From NCBI GenBank assembly GCA_020851395.1, contig JADZCW010000220.1, positions 1-7,053 on the forward strand: a stretch of 7,053 nucleotides of DNA, in the 5' to 3' direction. Made by a program: the position numbers and the translations under genes. The notes beneath the pieces were generated by a model. That model ran no database searches. It was not told the origin of the DNA and saw nothing but the letters and a program-made list of their open reading frames with translations. The first letter of the stretch is position 1; each line of letters opens with the position of its first letter. This document shows positions 1 to 6,777 of the stretch, one piece after another. The DNA comes from Phycisphaeraceae bacterium (lineage in GTDB: Bacteria; Planctomycetota; Phycisphaerae; Phycisphaerales; Phycisphaeraceae).

Positions 1-116
1 CCGGCCTGCGACAGAGTTGTCGGCAGTTAAAGTTGTGCACGTTTTTAACGAGGCCACGTGCGCCTCGACACGCCACGACAAGCCTTCCCTGTCCGGTCGA
101 TACCGATCGGCCCCAG

Positions 117-146
117 TTGTCAAAGATCAGCAGTAACACCTAATTG
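117..146 (+). promoter_or_regulatory. Weak candidate sigma70-type promoter for the kinase gene
   Basis: TTGTCA at 117-122 matches five of six bases of the -35 consensus. It is followed after 18 bases by TAATTG at 141-146, a poor -10 match. It would give a leader of roughly 165 bases. It is the best pair seen ahead of the kinase, but with such a weak -10 this could easily be chance. Confidence 0.22.
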
Positions 147-277
147 TACGTTACAAAGTCCGCTAAGACCAGCTTTGCGGGGCCGTCGCGAGCGGCGGAA
201 ATATCCGCATGTCTCAGCCAACGGCATCAACCGGGAGGGAACACAAGCCGATTTGATCTAATGGGCAACACGGGGGG

Positions 278-297
278 CGCGGCATGCGGGGGCCGCG
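278..297 (+). repeat. GC-rich hairpin in the leader just before the ribosome-binding site
   Basis: CGCGGC (278-283) and GCCGCG (292-297) are perfect reverse complements separated by eight bases, giving a six-pair all-GC stem. It ends nine bases before the AGGGG run (306-310) that probably serves the kinase start. It could influence access to the start site, but short GC-rich inverted repeats are frequent in DNA of this composition. Confidence 0.35.
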
Positions 298-305
298 AGG
301 GGGAC

Positions 306-310
306 AGGGG
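306..310 (+). promoter_or_regulatory. Shine-Dalgarno-like AGGGG supporting the TTG start
   Basis: AGGGG lies eight bases upstream of the TTG at 319. This supports the TTG as the start over the first in-frame ATG at 379, which falls at the beginning of the first membrane segment and would remove the positively charged stretch before it. Confidence 0.5.
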
Positions 311-318
311 CTGGTCCG

Positions 319-2715
319 TTGAATCGCTCGCTGTCTAGTCATTCCGCGCCGGGTTGGATCACGTCGCTGCGGCTGCGCATGCTGGCGGTGCTGCTGTTGA
401 TCTCCGGGCTGTACCTGGGGGTGATGGAGGGGGTGCACCGGCGGCTGATCCGGCCGTCGTTCGCGGCCATCGAGCGTCAGGACATGCTCGACAGCGTGCA
501 CCGGTGCGTCGAGGCGATCGGCAGCGACATCAGCTACCTGCTCAAGCTCAACTTCGACTGGTCGGCGTGGGACAAGACCTACGAGTTCATGGCGACGGCG
601 GACCCGCAGTTCATCCGTGAGAACCTGATGGACGACTGGTTCGAGCAGATGAATGTCGACGTGCTGTACTTCATCGGTGTTGACGGGCGGGTAGTCTGGC
701 GCCGGTCGGTGGGCGAGTTGTCGGGAGAGGACGCGCCGGCGCTGCCGATCGACCGCTGGGAGGCGGGGCATCCGCTGATGCCTTCCGATCCGATGGCCAT
801 GGTCTCGGGGCTGCTCTGGACAAGCCAGGGGCCGATGCTCGTGGCGTCGCGGCCGATCCTGACGAGCAACTACGAGGGCCCGAGCCGAGGGCGGCTGGTG
901 ATGGGCAGGTTCCTCAATGCCGAGCGTCTGAAGAGGCTGTCGGAGCAGACGGAGCTGCGCATCGTGGGTCTGAGCCGCGAAGGGCCCCGTCAGGAACCCG
1001 ACGAGCGATGGCTGCACCTTGATCGCACCATCACCGAGAAGACCGGAGATCCTGACCACAACATCCAGGGGGGGAAACGCCAACTGCTTGTCCTGGACAG
1101 CGCGGACCCGACCGCCAAGCTCTACGCGCCCCTGAGTGACATCGCCGGCACAGCGACGAGCTGGCTGACGCTTGATTACAGCCGCCGGGTGATGGCGCAG
1201 GGCAACGCCTCGTTCCGGCTGGTGCGTTGGTCGACGCTGACGGCGTGCCTGGCCATCGCGCTGTTCATGGGGCTGTTGCTCAGGCGGCTGGTGATCCAGC
1301 CCATCGATCTGTTGACGGGGCATGTCCTGAGCTTGTCGCATCAGTCCATCCCGGCGCTGAGCCCGACGCGCGGGCGGCGGGACGAGATCGGGCTGCTGTC
1401 TCGGGCGATCGACCGGATGGTGCAGGAGCTCGACGAATCGCAGCGGGGTCAGACCCTGGCGGCGGAGCACGCGCGGGACGTGGCGGAGTCGGCCAACCAC
1501 GCCAAGTCGGCGTTCCTGGCGCACATGTCGCACGAGTTGCGGACGCCGCTCACGGCGATCCTGGGGTTCACGGAGCTGCTGGATCAGGCGGACGTGGCGT
1601 CCGAGGATCGTCGGAGCTACGCGGGGATCATTCACCGCAACGGCACACACCTGATGCACCTGATCAACGACGTGCTGGACCTGTCGAAGATCGAGGCGGG
1701 GAAGATGAGCCTGCGGGTGGCGGACTGCGACCCGGTGCGGGTGCTCGAGGAGGTCGTTGAGAGCTTCCGGGGCCGGGCGGGGGAGAAACAACTGGAGCTT
1801 CGGATCGTCGTCGAGCCGGGCGTGCCCCGGCTGGCGCGGACGGACCCGCTGCGGCTGCGGCAGATCCTGATCAACATCACGGGCAACGCGATGAAATTCA
1901 CGGCGCGGGGGAGCGTGGTGGCGACGCTGCGCTGCGACCGGGGGACGGCGGACCGGCCGCGGCTGGTGTATGAGGTGCGTGACACGGGGCCGGGGATCGA
2001 CGCGCAGACGCTCGGGCGTCTGTTCCATCCCTTCGAGCAAGGCGACGCGCCGACGCGGACGCAGGGGACGGGGCTGGGGCTGACGATCTCGCGTCGGCTG
2101 GCGGAGCTGCTGGGTGGGGACATCTCGGTGGAGTCGGAGGTGGGGCGAGGGAGCTGTTTCACGCTGCGGGCGCCACAGTTCCCGCTGGGGGCCGAGACGG
2201 GCAAGGCCGGTGATGCCAGCGAGGAGCCCAGGGGCACCGAGACATCATCGGGCAAGGACAAGACGATCCTCGAGGTGAAGACGGAGGTTTCAGGCCGTCG
2301 CGTGTTGCTGGCTGAGGACAGCCCGGACAACCATCGGCTGCTGACGCACTGGCTCAAGGGGATGGGATTGCGGGTGACGGGGGCGTGGGACGGTCAGGAG
2401 GCGATCGACGCGGCGGGCGAGCAGGCGCGGCGGGGGACGCCCTATGACCTGATCCTGATGGACATGAACATGCCGCGGGTGGACGGATATGCGGCGACGG
2501 CGGCGCTTCGCGGCGGCGGGCACAAGGGGCCGATCGTGGCGCTGACGGCTCACGCGCTCGAGGGGGATCGGCAGGCGTGCCTGCGGGCGGGGTGCGACGA
2601 CTATGCGACCAAGCCGATCTCCAGGCGTCAGTTGCAGGAGGTCGTGCGCAGACACCTGGCGGCTCATACGCAATGCAAAAAAATCGCAGGCGACCAGAGC
2701 GAAATCCGAGCATGA
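319..2715 (+). CDS. Hybrid sensor histidine kinase with CHASE4-like sensor and C-terminal receiver
   Basis: This 798-residue inner-membrane signalling protein should autophosphorylate on histidine in response to an extracytoplasmic cue and pass the phosphate to its own receiver aspartate. Visible order: a short basic N terminus; TM1 about 21-36; an extracytoplasmic region about 37-304 whose NFDWSAWDKTYEF (78-90) is typical of CHASE4; TM2 about 305-321; HAMP about 322-376 with DEIGLL at 355; HisKA with HMSHELRTPL and phosphoacceptor H405; HATPase with N-box N523, G1 box DTGPGI (555-560), FHPFEQG (569-575) and G2 box GTGLGL (583-588); and a receiver about 660-778 with acidic pair E666/D667, phosphoacceptor D715, T743 and K765. 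All catalytic residues are present. There is no HPt domain and no partner regulator in the window, so the phosphorelay target must lie elsewhere. The ligand is unknown. The start is TTG, supported by AGGGG eight bases upstream. An 18-residue tail with an A7 run follows the receiver. Confidence 0.95.
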   Translation: MNRSLSSHSAPGWITSLRLRMLAVLLLISGLYLGVMEGVHRRLIRPSFAAIERQDMLDSVHRCVEAIGSDISYLLKLNFDWSAWDKTYEFMATADPQFIRENLMDDWFEQMNVDVLYFIGVDGRVVWRRSVGELSGEDAPALPIDRWEAGHPLMPSDPMAMVSGLLWTSQGPMLVASRPILTSNYEGPSRGRLVMGRFLNAERLKRLSEQTELRIVGLSREGPRQEPDERWLHLDRTITEKTGDPDHNIQGGKRQLLVLDSADPTAKLYAPLSDIAGTATSWLTLDYSRRVMAQGNASFRLVRWSTLTACLAIALFMGLLLRRLVIQPIDLLTGHVLSLSHQSIPALSPTRGRRDEIGLLSRAIDRMVQELDESQRGQTLAAEHARDVAESANHAKSAFLAHMSHELRTPLTAILGFTELLDQADVASEDRRSYAGIIHRNGTHLMHLINDVLDLSKIEAGKMSLRVADCDPVRVLEEVVESFRGRAGEKQLELRIVVEPGVPRLARTDPLRLRQILINITGNAMKFTARGSVVATLRCDRGTADRPRLVYEVRDTGPGIDAQTLGRLFHPFEQGDAPTRTQGTGLGLTISRRLAELLGGDISVESEVGRGSCFTLRAPQFPLGAETGKAGDASEEPRGTETSSGKDKTILEVKTEVSGRRVLLAEDSPDNHRLLTHWLKGMGLRVTGAWDGQEAIDAAGEQARRGTPYDLILMDMNMPRVDGYAATAALRGGGHKGPIVALTAHALEGDRQACLRAGCDDYATKPISRRQLQEVVRRHLAAHTQCKKIAGDQSEIRA

Positions 2716-2727
2716 CGGCTGCGAATT

Positions 2728-2754
2728 CCCACCCGCAGGAGCGAGTGGGCTTTC
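2728..2754. terminator. Candidate terminator hairpin in the convergent gap
   Basis: Positions 2728-2736 and 2741-2749 form a nine-pair stem around a four-base loop (AGGA on the plus strand). As plus-strand RNA the stem has one C-A mismatch and is followed by CTTTC; as minus-strand RNA the same position is a G-U pair, but no U-run follows. It lies 13 bases after the kinase stop and 77 bases beyond the acetyltransferase stop, so a shared bidirectional terminator is plausible. The missing strong U-tract lowers confidence. Confidence 0.45.
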
Positions 2755-2825
2755 GTCTGCGGATGATTTGCGATGCGGCTCATACGTTGGCGGGGGAACC
2801 GGTGGGGACGCCGCCGGTGTGACGA

Positions 2826-3629
2826 TCAGGGCTGAATGTAGAACTGCACGTAGTCGCCGGCGGGTTCGAAGCCCAGGCGTTTGGCCAGGCGGATCGAGGG
2901 GGCGTTGTCCCGGCGGCAAGTCCAGGCGGGCCGCAGGCCGCGTCGGAGGCACTCGAGGATGAACGCGCCGCCGGCGGCACGGGCCAGTCCCCGGCCGCGG
3001 AAGGGCTCGAGGGTGGTGATGGTGATCTCGGCCGCGCCGCCGCCGATGGCGTAGCTGGCGCAGACGGCCGCGAGCCCGGGGTGCGGGCCTCGCTCGACCA
3101 CCGCCAGGCCCAGGCCGTCGGCCACGAATCGTTCGATCGAGCCCCAGCCTGCTTCGATCTCGTCGTAGACCTTGCCGCGGCACTGTCGGGCGAGGCTCAC
3201 GTCCATCGGGCGCAGTTCAAAATCCTGGGGCAGGTTCCGCATCGCCTCGGAGGCGCGCGTGCCGTGGGGGTCGACGTGGTGGAACCAGAGCCGGGGCGCC
3301 TCCGTGGCCAGGGGGCCCCAGATCCGTCGGACCTGGTCGGCCCAGAGGGGCTCGCAGCAGACCCAGTTCAGTGCGTGCGGGACGAGGCCGAGCTCTCGGG
3401 GGCCGTCGCGGAGCAGCCGCCGGGCGTGGGCGTCGGCGGCGGGGCCGACGACGTAGGCGTCACCGGTCTGGTGGAGGAGGATCGCGCCGGGGCCGTCGCC
3501 GTCGAGGAGGACGGCGCCGGCCTGACGGCGTTCGAGGACGGATTCGATGACGGGACGGTCGAACGCATAACCGGCGAAGAGCGTGGCCGCGGCGGTGAAC
3601 TGGTCTGGGTGCAGGGCGCGGAGAGTCAT
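2826..3629 (-). CDS. GNAT-family acetyltransferase (GNAT_acetyltran / ZmaR-like group)
   Basis: This is a predicted cytoplasmic enzyme that transfers an acetyl group from acetyl-CoA to an unknown substrate. With the start chosen here it has 267 residues. The C-terminal half carries the acetyl-CoA site: beta strand AEITITTLEPF, then RGRGLA (211-216), fitting the motif A pattern Q/R-x-x-G-x-G/A, then a helix with FILECLRRGL (223-232). PAWTCRRDNAPS (234-245) and LAKRLGF (248-254) follow, an arrangement typical of the Pfam GNAT_acetyltran family, which includes the zwittermicin-resistance protein ZmaR. That relation does not establish antibiotic resistance here. The N-terminal half is divergent, as usual in this family. 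An in-frame ATG at 3692 would add 21 proline- and alanine-rich residues; ATG 3629 is preferred because the protein then begins MTLRALHPDQF, a normal GNAT opening, although neither start has a clear ribosome-binding site. It lies downstream of the beta-helix gene on the same strand and converges with the kinase. Confidence 0.88.
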   Translation of the reverse strand: MTLRALHPDQFTAAATLFAGYAFDRPVIESVLERRQAGAVLLDGDGPGAILLHQTGDAYVVGPAADAHARRLLRDGPRELGLVPHALNWVCCEPLWADQVRRIWGPLATEAPRLWFHHVDPHGTRASEAMRNLPQDFELRPMDVSLARQCRGKVYDEIEAGWGSIERFVADGLGLAVVERGPHPGLAAVCASYAIGGGAAEITITTLEPFRGRGLARAAGGAFILECLRRGLRPAWTCRRDNAPSIRLAKRLGFEPAGDYVQFYIQP

Positions 3630-3683
3630 CGGGGGTGCCGTCGGCGGGTCAATGGCCTGGGGACGCGCTGCCGGGGACGAGCC

Positions 3684-3715
3684 GGCGACCATACCCCGCT
3701 GCGGTCTCGGTCGCC
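3684..3715 (-). repeat. Inverted repeat between the beta-helix gene and the acetyltransferase gene
   Basis: GGCGACC (3684-3690) and GGTCGCC (3709-3715) are perfect seven-base reverse complements around an 18-base spacer. In minus-strand RNA the hairpin would form 21 bases after the beta-helix stop and would include the alternative upstream ATG (3690-3692) of the acetyltransferase in its stem and loop. It may separate the two transcription units or modulate the downstream gene. No U-run follows, so it is not called a terminator. Confidence 0.35.
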
Positions 3716-3736
3716 AGCGGCGCGGCGGGGGCGGGG

Positions 3737-6433
3737 TCAGATCTTCAGGGCGGCGAGGTCTAGGACAAAGTCGTCAAAGTCCCAGATCACCCGCCGTCGG
3801 GCGGCGAGGAGGTCTCTGGCGACGACGGTGGGCGGGGACGTGATCGAGGCGTCGTGGCGGGGGTTCGATCGCGCGGGGCGGGCGGTAACGGGAGAATCCT
3901 GGTCCGGGAGCGGGGGCGGTTTCATCGGCGAGGTGGGTGCGGGAGCGGACGGATCGGGCTCGGTCGCGGGGATGGGCGCTGAGGGGGCGGCGACGGAGAG
4001 GCTCAGGGCCTGGCCGGCCAGTGCGGAGGAGGTTGCGAGGAGGGTGACGAAGGGGTTGATGTCCTGAACGGTGACGTTGCCGTCGCCGGTCAGGTCGAGC
4101 TTAGCCAGGCTCGCGCCGGGGTGCAGGAGGAGGTAGTTCTGGGGGCTGGCCAGGGCCTGGATGAAGGCGTTGATGTCCTGGACGTTGACGTGGCCGTCGA
4201 GGTTGAAGTCGCCGGGTGAGCCGTTGTACTCGTAGGCGCCGATCTCGACGTGCTCGCCGATGACACGGGGTTTCCCCTCGAAGTCGTCGGCCAGCGGGAC
4301 GCCCTGATCGTCGACGGCCAGTGAGTTGCTGCCGGCATTGATGGCGATGCTTCCGGGCGCCAGGCGCAGGTCGCCGGGGTCGTCGTCAGGGGTGCCCCAG
4401 ACGGCATCGGCACCGGCCGAGGGGGCGCGGACGAACAGGGGATCGTCGCCGACGATGTTGTACTGACTGGGGTAGGTGCCGTAGATGTTCGTCGAGCCGA
4501 AGGCGAAGTTGAGGGACACGATCGTGTTGTCCATGGTCAGGCCGTCGCCGTCGACGTAGAGGCCGCCGCCGAGGGTGGCGACGTTGAAAGCGATCGTGGC
4601 GTTGGTCAGGGTGAGGAAGCCATAGTCGACGTAGACCCCGCCGCCGTTGCCCAGCGCGGTGTTGACGCTGACCTGTGTGTTGATCAGCATCGCCAGGCCG
4701 CCGCTGGCGACGTAGAGGCCGGCGCCGTTGCCCTCGGCATGGTTCATGCTCAGATCGCAGCGTGTGATGACGGCGTCGGCGTTGGACATGTAAATCCCGC
4801 CGCCACTGCCGCCGGCCTGGTTGAGGTTGATCGTGCATCCGGTCAGGCGTGCGGGACGGTAGTTGGCTAGGAAGATGCCGGCGCCGTCGTCGGACGCCAC
4901 GTTCGAGAGGATCTGGACGTTGGTCAGCGTGGTCTGGACGCCCTGCACGAACAGGCCGCCGCCCTGGCCGAGGATGCTGGCGTCGACCTGGTTGGCGGCG
5001 ATGGTGCTGTCGGAGAGGGCCAGGACGCCGGAGCTGACGTAGAGCCCGCCCCCGTAGCCGGTCAGGCCGCTGAGGGCGTTGTTGCTGATGGTGCTGCCGG
5101 CCAGGGTCAATTCGCTGGCCAGGGCATGAATCCCGCCGCCGGCGCTATCGGCGGTGTTGGCGTCGATCAGGCAGCCGGTCAGCACGGCGGTGCCGCTGTC
5201 GATGCTCAGTCCGCCGCCGGCGGCGCCCGGGCTGAGGGCGGAGTTATCGGTGAAATCGCAGTCGATCAGGGCGAGGTCGGACGCGTAGACGTATAACCCG
5301 CCGCCCTGACCGGCGGTGGCCGAGACGGCGTTGAGCAGGACGAAGCTGTCGGCCATAGTCACCGAGCCGTGGTCGGCGTAGAGGCCGCCGCCGTAGGTCA
5401 CGGCGGTGTTGCCGCTGAACGTGCAACCGGTCAGCTCAACGCCGGCCTGCTGAGTCAGAGCGATGCCGCCGCCCTGGCCGTTGGCGGTGTTGCCGGTGAT
5501 CTGACAGAGGTCAAGCGTGATATCGGTGGCTTCCCGTACCCAGAGGGCGCCGCCCTGGCCGTTGCCACTGGTGTCGTCGGCCTGGTTGTCGTTCAGGGTG
5601 CAGCCGGCCAGAGACAGGCTGGAGCCGGCGCCGGCCACCGCCAAGGCCCCTCCGGCCGCGGCGCGGTTGGAAGTCAGGTCGCAGCCGGTCAGGGTCATGG
5701 AGCCGTCGGCGTCGAGGTAGACGCCGCCGCCGTAACCCCAGTCCATGTGGGTGTAGTTCGAGTCCAGGACGCAGTCGTCCAGGACGGCGGTGGCGTTGCG
5801 GACGGCGATGCCGCCGCCGTGGTCGAGCAGGGTGCGGTTGAGGCTGATCGTGGAGCCGACCAACGTCACCGCGGCGCCGTTGAGCACGAACAGGCCGCCG
5901 CCGTCGCTGGCGGCGGTGTTGGCGGTGATGGTGCAGTCGGTGAACACGGCGGTGGCGTCGTTGGTGATGCTCGCGCCGCCGCCGTCACCGGCGGTGCTGC
6001 CGTTGGCGATCTTCAGGCCGGTCAGGGCGGCGTCGGCCGTGTTGCCGGTGATCTGCAGGACCCGAAGGAGATTCCCGCCGCTGATCGTCAGCAGGCCGGC
6101 GCCGGGGCCGGTGATCGACAGGTCGCTGGTGATCTGCAGTGACGAGCCCAGGAGCGTGAGGATGGCGGGGCCGGAGTTGAAGAGGGAGGCGGCGAAGGTG
6201 ATGGCGTCGGTATCGGCGGCGCTGCCGGCCGGGGCCTCGAAGACGGCGGCGTCGGTGTTGGCGGCCTGGATGGCCTCGCGCAGGGTCAGGTGGCCGTCGC
6301 CGGCCACGACGTCCAGGAGGGAGTCTACCACGTAGGCCGTGCCGCTGAGCAGCAGGCGCGGCTCGATCACCTCGAGGAACGACGCGCGTGGGGCGTGATC
6401 CGTCGACCGCTGGGCTGGAGGATAACCCTTCAT
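3737..6433 (-). CDS. Secreted parallel beta-helix protein with LEPR-XLL element and type I dockerin
   Basis: This 898-residue protein is probably extracellular or surface-bound; its ligand or substrate is unknown. IEPRLLLSG (23-31) matches the N-terminal LEPR-XLL element of planctomycete exported proteins. LTLREAIQAANT (49-60) matches the CSLREA-type segment that often precedes beta-helices. About 18 repeats follow from residue 150 to about 640, averaging near 28 residues, each centred on GGG[LIV][YF]V, then LTxCxI and NxA, as in Pmp/parallel beta-helix proteins. GDDPLF (662-667), LAPGSxAINAG and EIGAYEYNG (730-738) resemble the choice-of-anchor-Q module. A type I dockerin has two calcium loops, D742-D753 and D780-D791, each followed by INxF. 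A Pro/Ala/Ser-rich linker (about 815-868) leads to the tail VVARDLL (870-876), RRR, WD. No enzyme active site is evident and no classical hydrophobic signal peptide is visible. The start ATG has AGGA seven bases upstream. The gene is downstream of a second dockerin gene with a similar tail. Confidence 0.92.
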   Translation of the reverse strand: MKGYPPAQRSTDHAPRASFLEVIEPRLLLSGTAYVVDSLLDVVAGDGHLTLREAIQAANTDAAVFEAPAGSAADTDAITFAASLFNSGPAILTLLGSSLQITSDLSITGPGAGLLTISGGNLLRVLQITGNTADAALTGLKIANGSTAGDGGGASITNDATAVFTDCTITANTAASDGGGLFVLNGAAVTLVGSTISLNRTLLDHGGGIAVRNATAVLDDCVLDSNYTHMDWGYGGGVYLDADGSMTLTGCDLTSNRAAAGGALAVAGAGSSLSLAGCTLNDNQADDTSGNGQGGALWVREATDITLDLCQITGNTANGQGGGIALTQQAGVELTGCTFSGNTAVTYGGGLYADHGSVTMADSFVLLNAVSATAGQGGGLYVYASDLALIDCDFTDNSALSPGAAGGGLSIDSGTAVLTGCLIDANTADSAGGGIHALASELTLAGSTISNNALSGLTGYGGGLYVSSGVLALSDSTIAANQVDASILGQGGGLFVQGVQTTLTNVQILSNVASDDGAGIFLANYRPARLTGCTINLNQAGGSGGGIYMSNADAVITRCDLSMNHAEGNGAGLYVASGGLAMLINTQVSVNTALGNGGGVYVDYGFLTLTNATIAFNVATLGGGLYVDGDGLTMDNTIVSLNFAFGSTNIYGTYPSQYNIVGDDPLFVRAPSAGADAVWGTPDDDPGDLRLAPGSIAINAGSNSLAVDDQGVPLADDFEGKPRVIGEHVEIGAYEYNGSPGDFNLDGHVNVQDINAFIQALASPQNYLLLHPGASLAKLDLTGDGNVTVQDINPFVTLLATSSALAGQALSLSVAAPSAPIPATEPDPSAPAPTSPMKPPPLPDQDSPVTARPARSNPRHDASITSPPTVVARDLLAARRRVIWDFDDFVLDLAALKI
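3783..3828 (-). other. Segment encoding the shared C-terminal tail, copy A
   Basis: On the minus strand this encodes VVARDLLAARRRVIWD, residues 870-885 of the beta-helix protein. The partial protein at the right edge ends with VVARDLLSGRRPAWWD. Eleven of 16 residues are identical, and the first 20 bases (GTCGTCGCCAG-GACCT-CT) differ at only two positions. In this copy 13 more residues (FDDFVLDLAALKI) follow before the stop. Confidence 0.7.
4063..4210 (-). other. Type I dockerin domain coding segment
   Basis: The two duplicated calcium-loop and helix units are DFNLDGHVNVQDINAF and DLTGDGNVTVQDINPF. They show the D-x-N/T-x-D-G-x-V-x-x-x-D pattern of type I dockerins, with the expected D, N/T, D and D ligands. 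Dockerins bind cohesins in cellulosomes, but in planctomycetes they occur widely on secreted proteins with no cellulosome known. No cohesin is encoded in this window, so the partner is unknown. Confidence 0.85.
4520..5986 (-). repeat. Coding array of about 18 beta-helix repeats
   Basis: The centre of the large protein is a tandem array in which each unit contains a Gly-Gly-Gly or Gly-Gly-Ala core (for example DGGGLFV, YGGGVYL, QGGGLYV, NGGGVYV, LGGGLYV). In DNA these appear as recurring GCC-GCC-GCC blocks on the plus strand, spaced roughly 70-110 bases. Units differ enough at the DNA level that this is an old array, not a recent amplification. Confidence 0.8.
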
Positions 6434-6440
6434 GCCGCAA

Positions 6441-6444
6441 TCCT
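6441..6444 (-). promoter_or_regulatory. Shine-Dalgarno AGGA of the beta-helix gene
   Basis: The minus strand reads AGGA followed by seven bases and then the ATG at 6433. This good spacing fixes the start so that the protein begins 22 residues before the IEPRLLLSG element, the usual place for it. Confidence 0.55.
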
Positions 6445-6557
6445 GCCGGGGGTGTTGCCGCTGGATGGATCACGACCTTGGCGCACGGCGGTCCCCTCCC
6501 AGGCCGATCGTGCGATGAACTTGGTCAGCACCCTAAATACAGCAAGCAAACAAAGAT

Positions 6558-6595
6558 AAGCTAACGCAAAATTAGCGCCAGGTCAATGTTTTTTT
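6558..6595 (-). promoter_or_regulatory. Candidate sigma70-type promoter of the beta-helix gene
   Basis: On the minus strand an A7 tract (6595-6589) precedes TTGACC (6586-6581, five of six -35 bases), a 17-base spacer and TAGCTT (6563-6558, keeping the important T, A and final T of the -10). The AT-rich patch about 6530-6600 stands out in an otherwise GC-rich window, and the A-tract sits where an UP element would. GCTAA/TTAGC (6560-6564 and 6572-6576) is a small inverted repeat touching the -10 and spacer and could be an operator half-site pair. Transcription from here would give a leader of nearly 120 bases. Confidence 0.45.
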
Positions 6596-6777
6596 GAGGG
6601 TGAGGCAAAGTTCCTGATCGATATCCATCCTCGCGACCCTCACCGCTTGCCTAACTTCTCATGAGCAGAACGGTTGGGTCAGGGTTGCCTGGGCACCATT
6701 GTCGAACGCGAGCACGACGCTCCGCACTGATCGGCTCAGCGCCTTGATCCGAATATGCAGAACGTGCGGGGGGATGG
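6596..6777. other. Intergenic stretch between two dockerin genes, no gene seen
   Basis: Together with the promoter and leader this makes a 344-base gap (6434-6777). Nothing here looks coding. A bulged inverted repeat GATCGGC...GCC-TT-GATC (6729-6749) lies about 30 bases after the stop of the right-hand gene, but it has no U-run on the minus strand, so no terminator is called. Confidence 0.5.

Larger units (their letters stand above)
1..318. other. Leader region upstream of the kinase, no supported gene
   Basis: No protein in this stretch is recognisable. Short frames open at the left edge stop by about position 140 and resemble nothing known, so the tail of an upstream gene can be neither shown nor excluded. 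The first 180 bases are less GC-rich than the kinase gene, as expected for intergenic DNA. The stretch contains a weak promoter candidate (117-146), a small inverted repeat GCGGA/TCCGC (195-208), a GC-rich hairpin (278-297) and a purine-rich Shine-Dalgarno-like run ahead of the kinase start. An inverted repeat GCACGT/ACGTGC (37-42 and 56-61) is also present, but its meaning is unclear. Confidence 0.6.

Noticed and set aside
1..140. Frames open from the left edge that could be the end of an upstream gene
   Set aside because: Two plus-strand frames are open to similar lengths and neither gives a recognisable sequence, so none can be supported.
261..338. 25-codon open frame overlapping the kinase start, as a possible leader peptide
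   Set aside because: There is no ribosome-binding site at usable distance, and no features of known leader peptides.
214..2040. 608-codon open frame on the minus strand opposite the kinase
   Set aside because: It is rich in Arg, Pro, His and Gln with no recognisable domain, as expected for an antisense frame of a GC-rich gene. The plus-strand kinase accounts for the region fully.
2798..2818. ACCGG/CCGGT inverted repeat just beyond the acetyltransferase stop, as a terminator
   Set aside because: Only five pairs with an 11-base loop and no U-run on the minus strand. The hairpin at 2728-2749 is stronger.
3081..4067. 328-codon open frame on the plus strand
   Set aside because: It lies opposite the acetyltransferase and the 3' end of the beta-helix gene, has low-complexity Gly/Arg/Ala composition and shows no domain.
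4520..5986. Regularly spaced repeats resembling a CRISPR array at first glance
   Set aside because: The repeats are short, imperfect and in frame with Gly-Gly-Gly codons of a beta-helix protein. There are no identical repeats of 23 or more bases and no cas genes.
5369..6142. 257-codon Gly/Val/Ala-rich open frame on the plus strand
   Set aside because: Its repeats are the antisense reflection of the beta-helix repeat codons.
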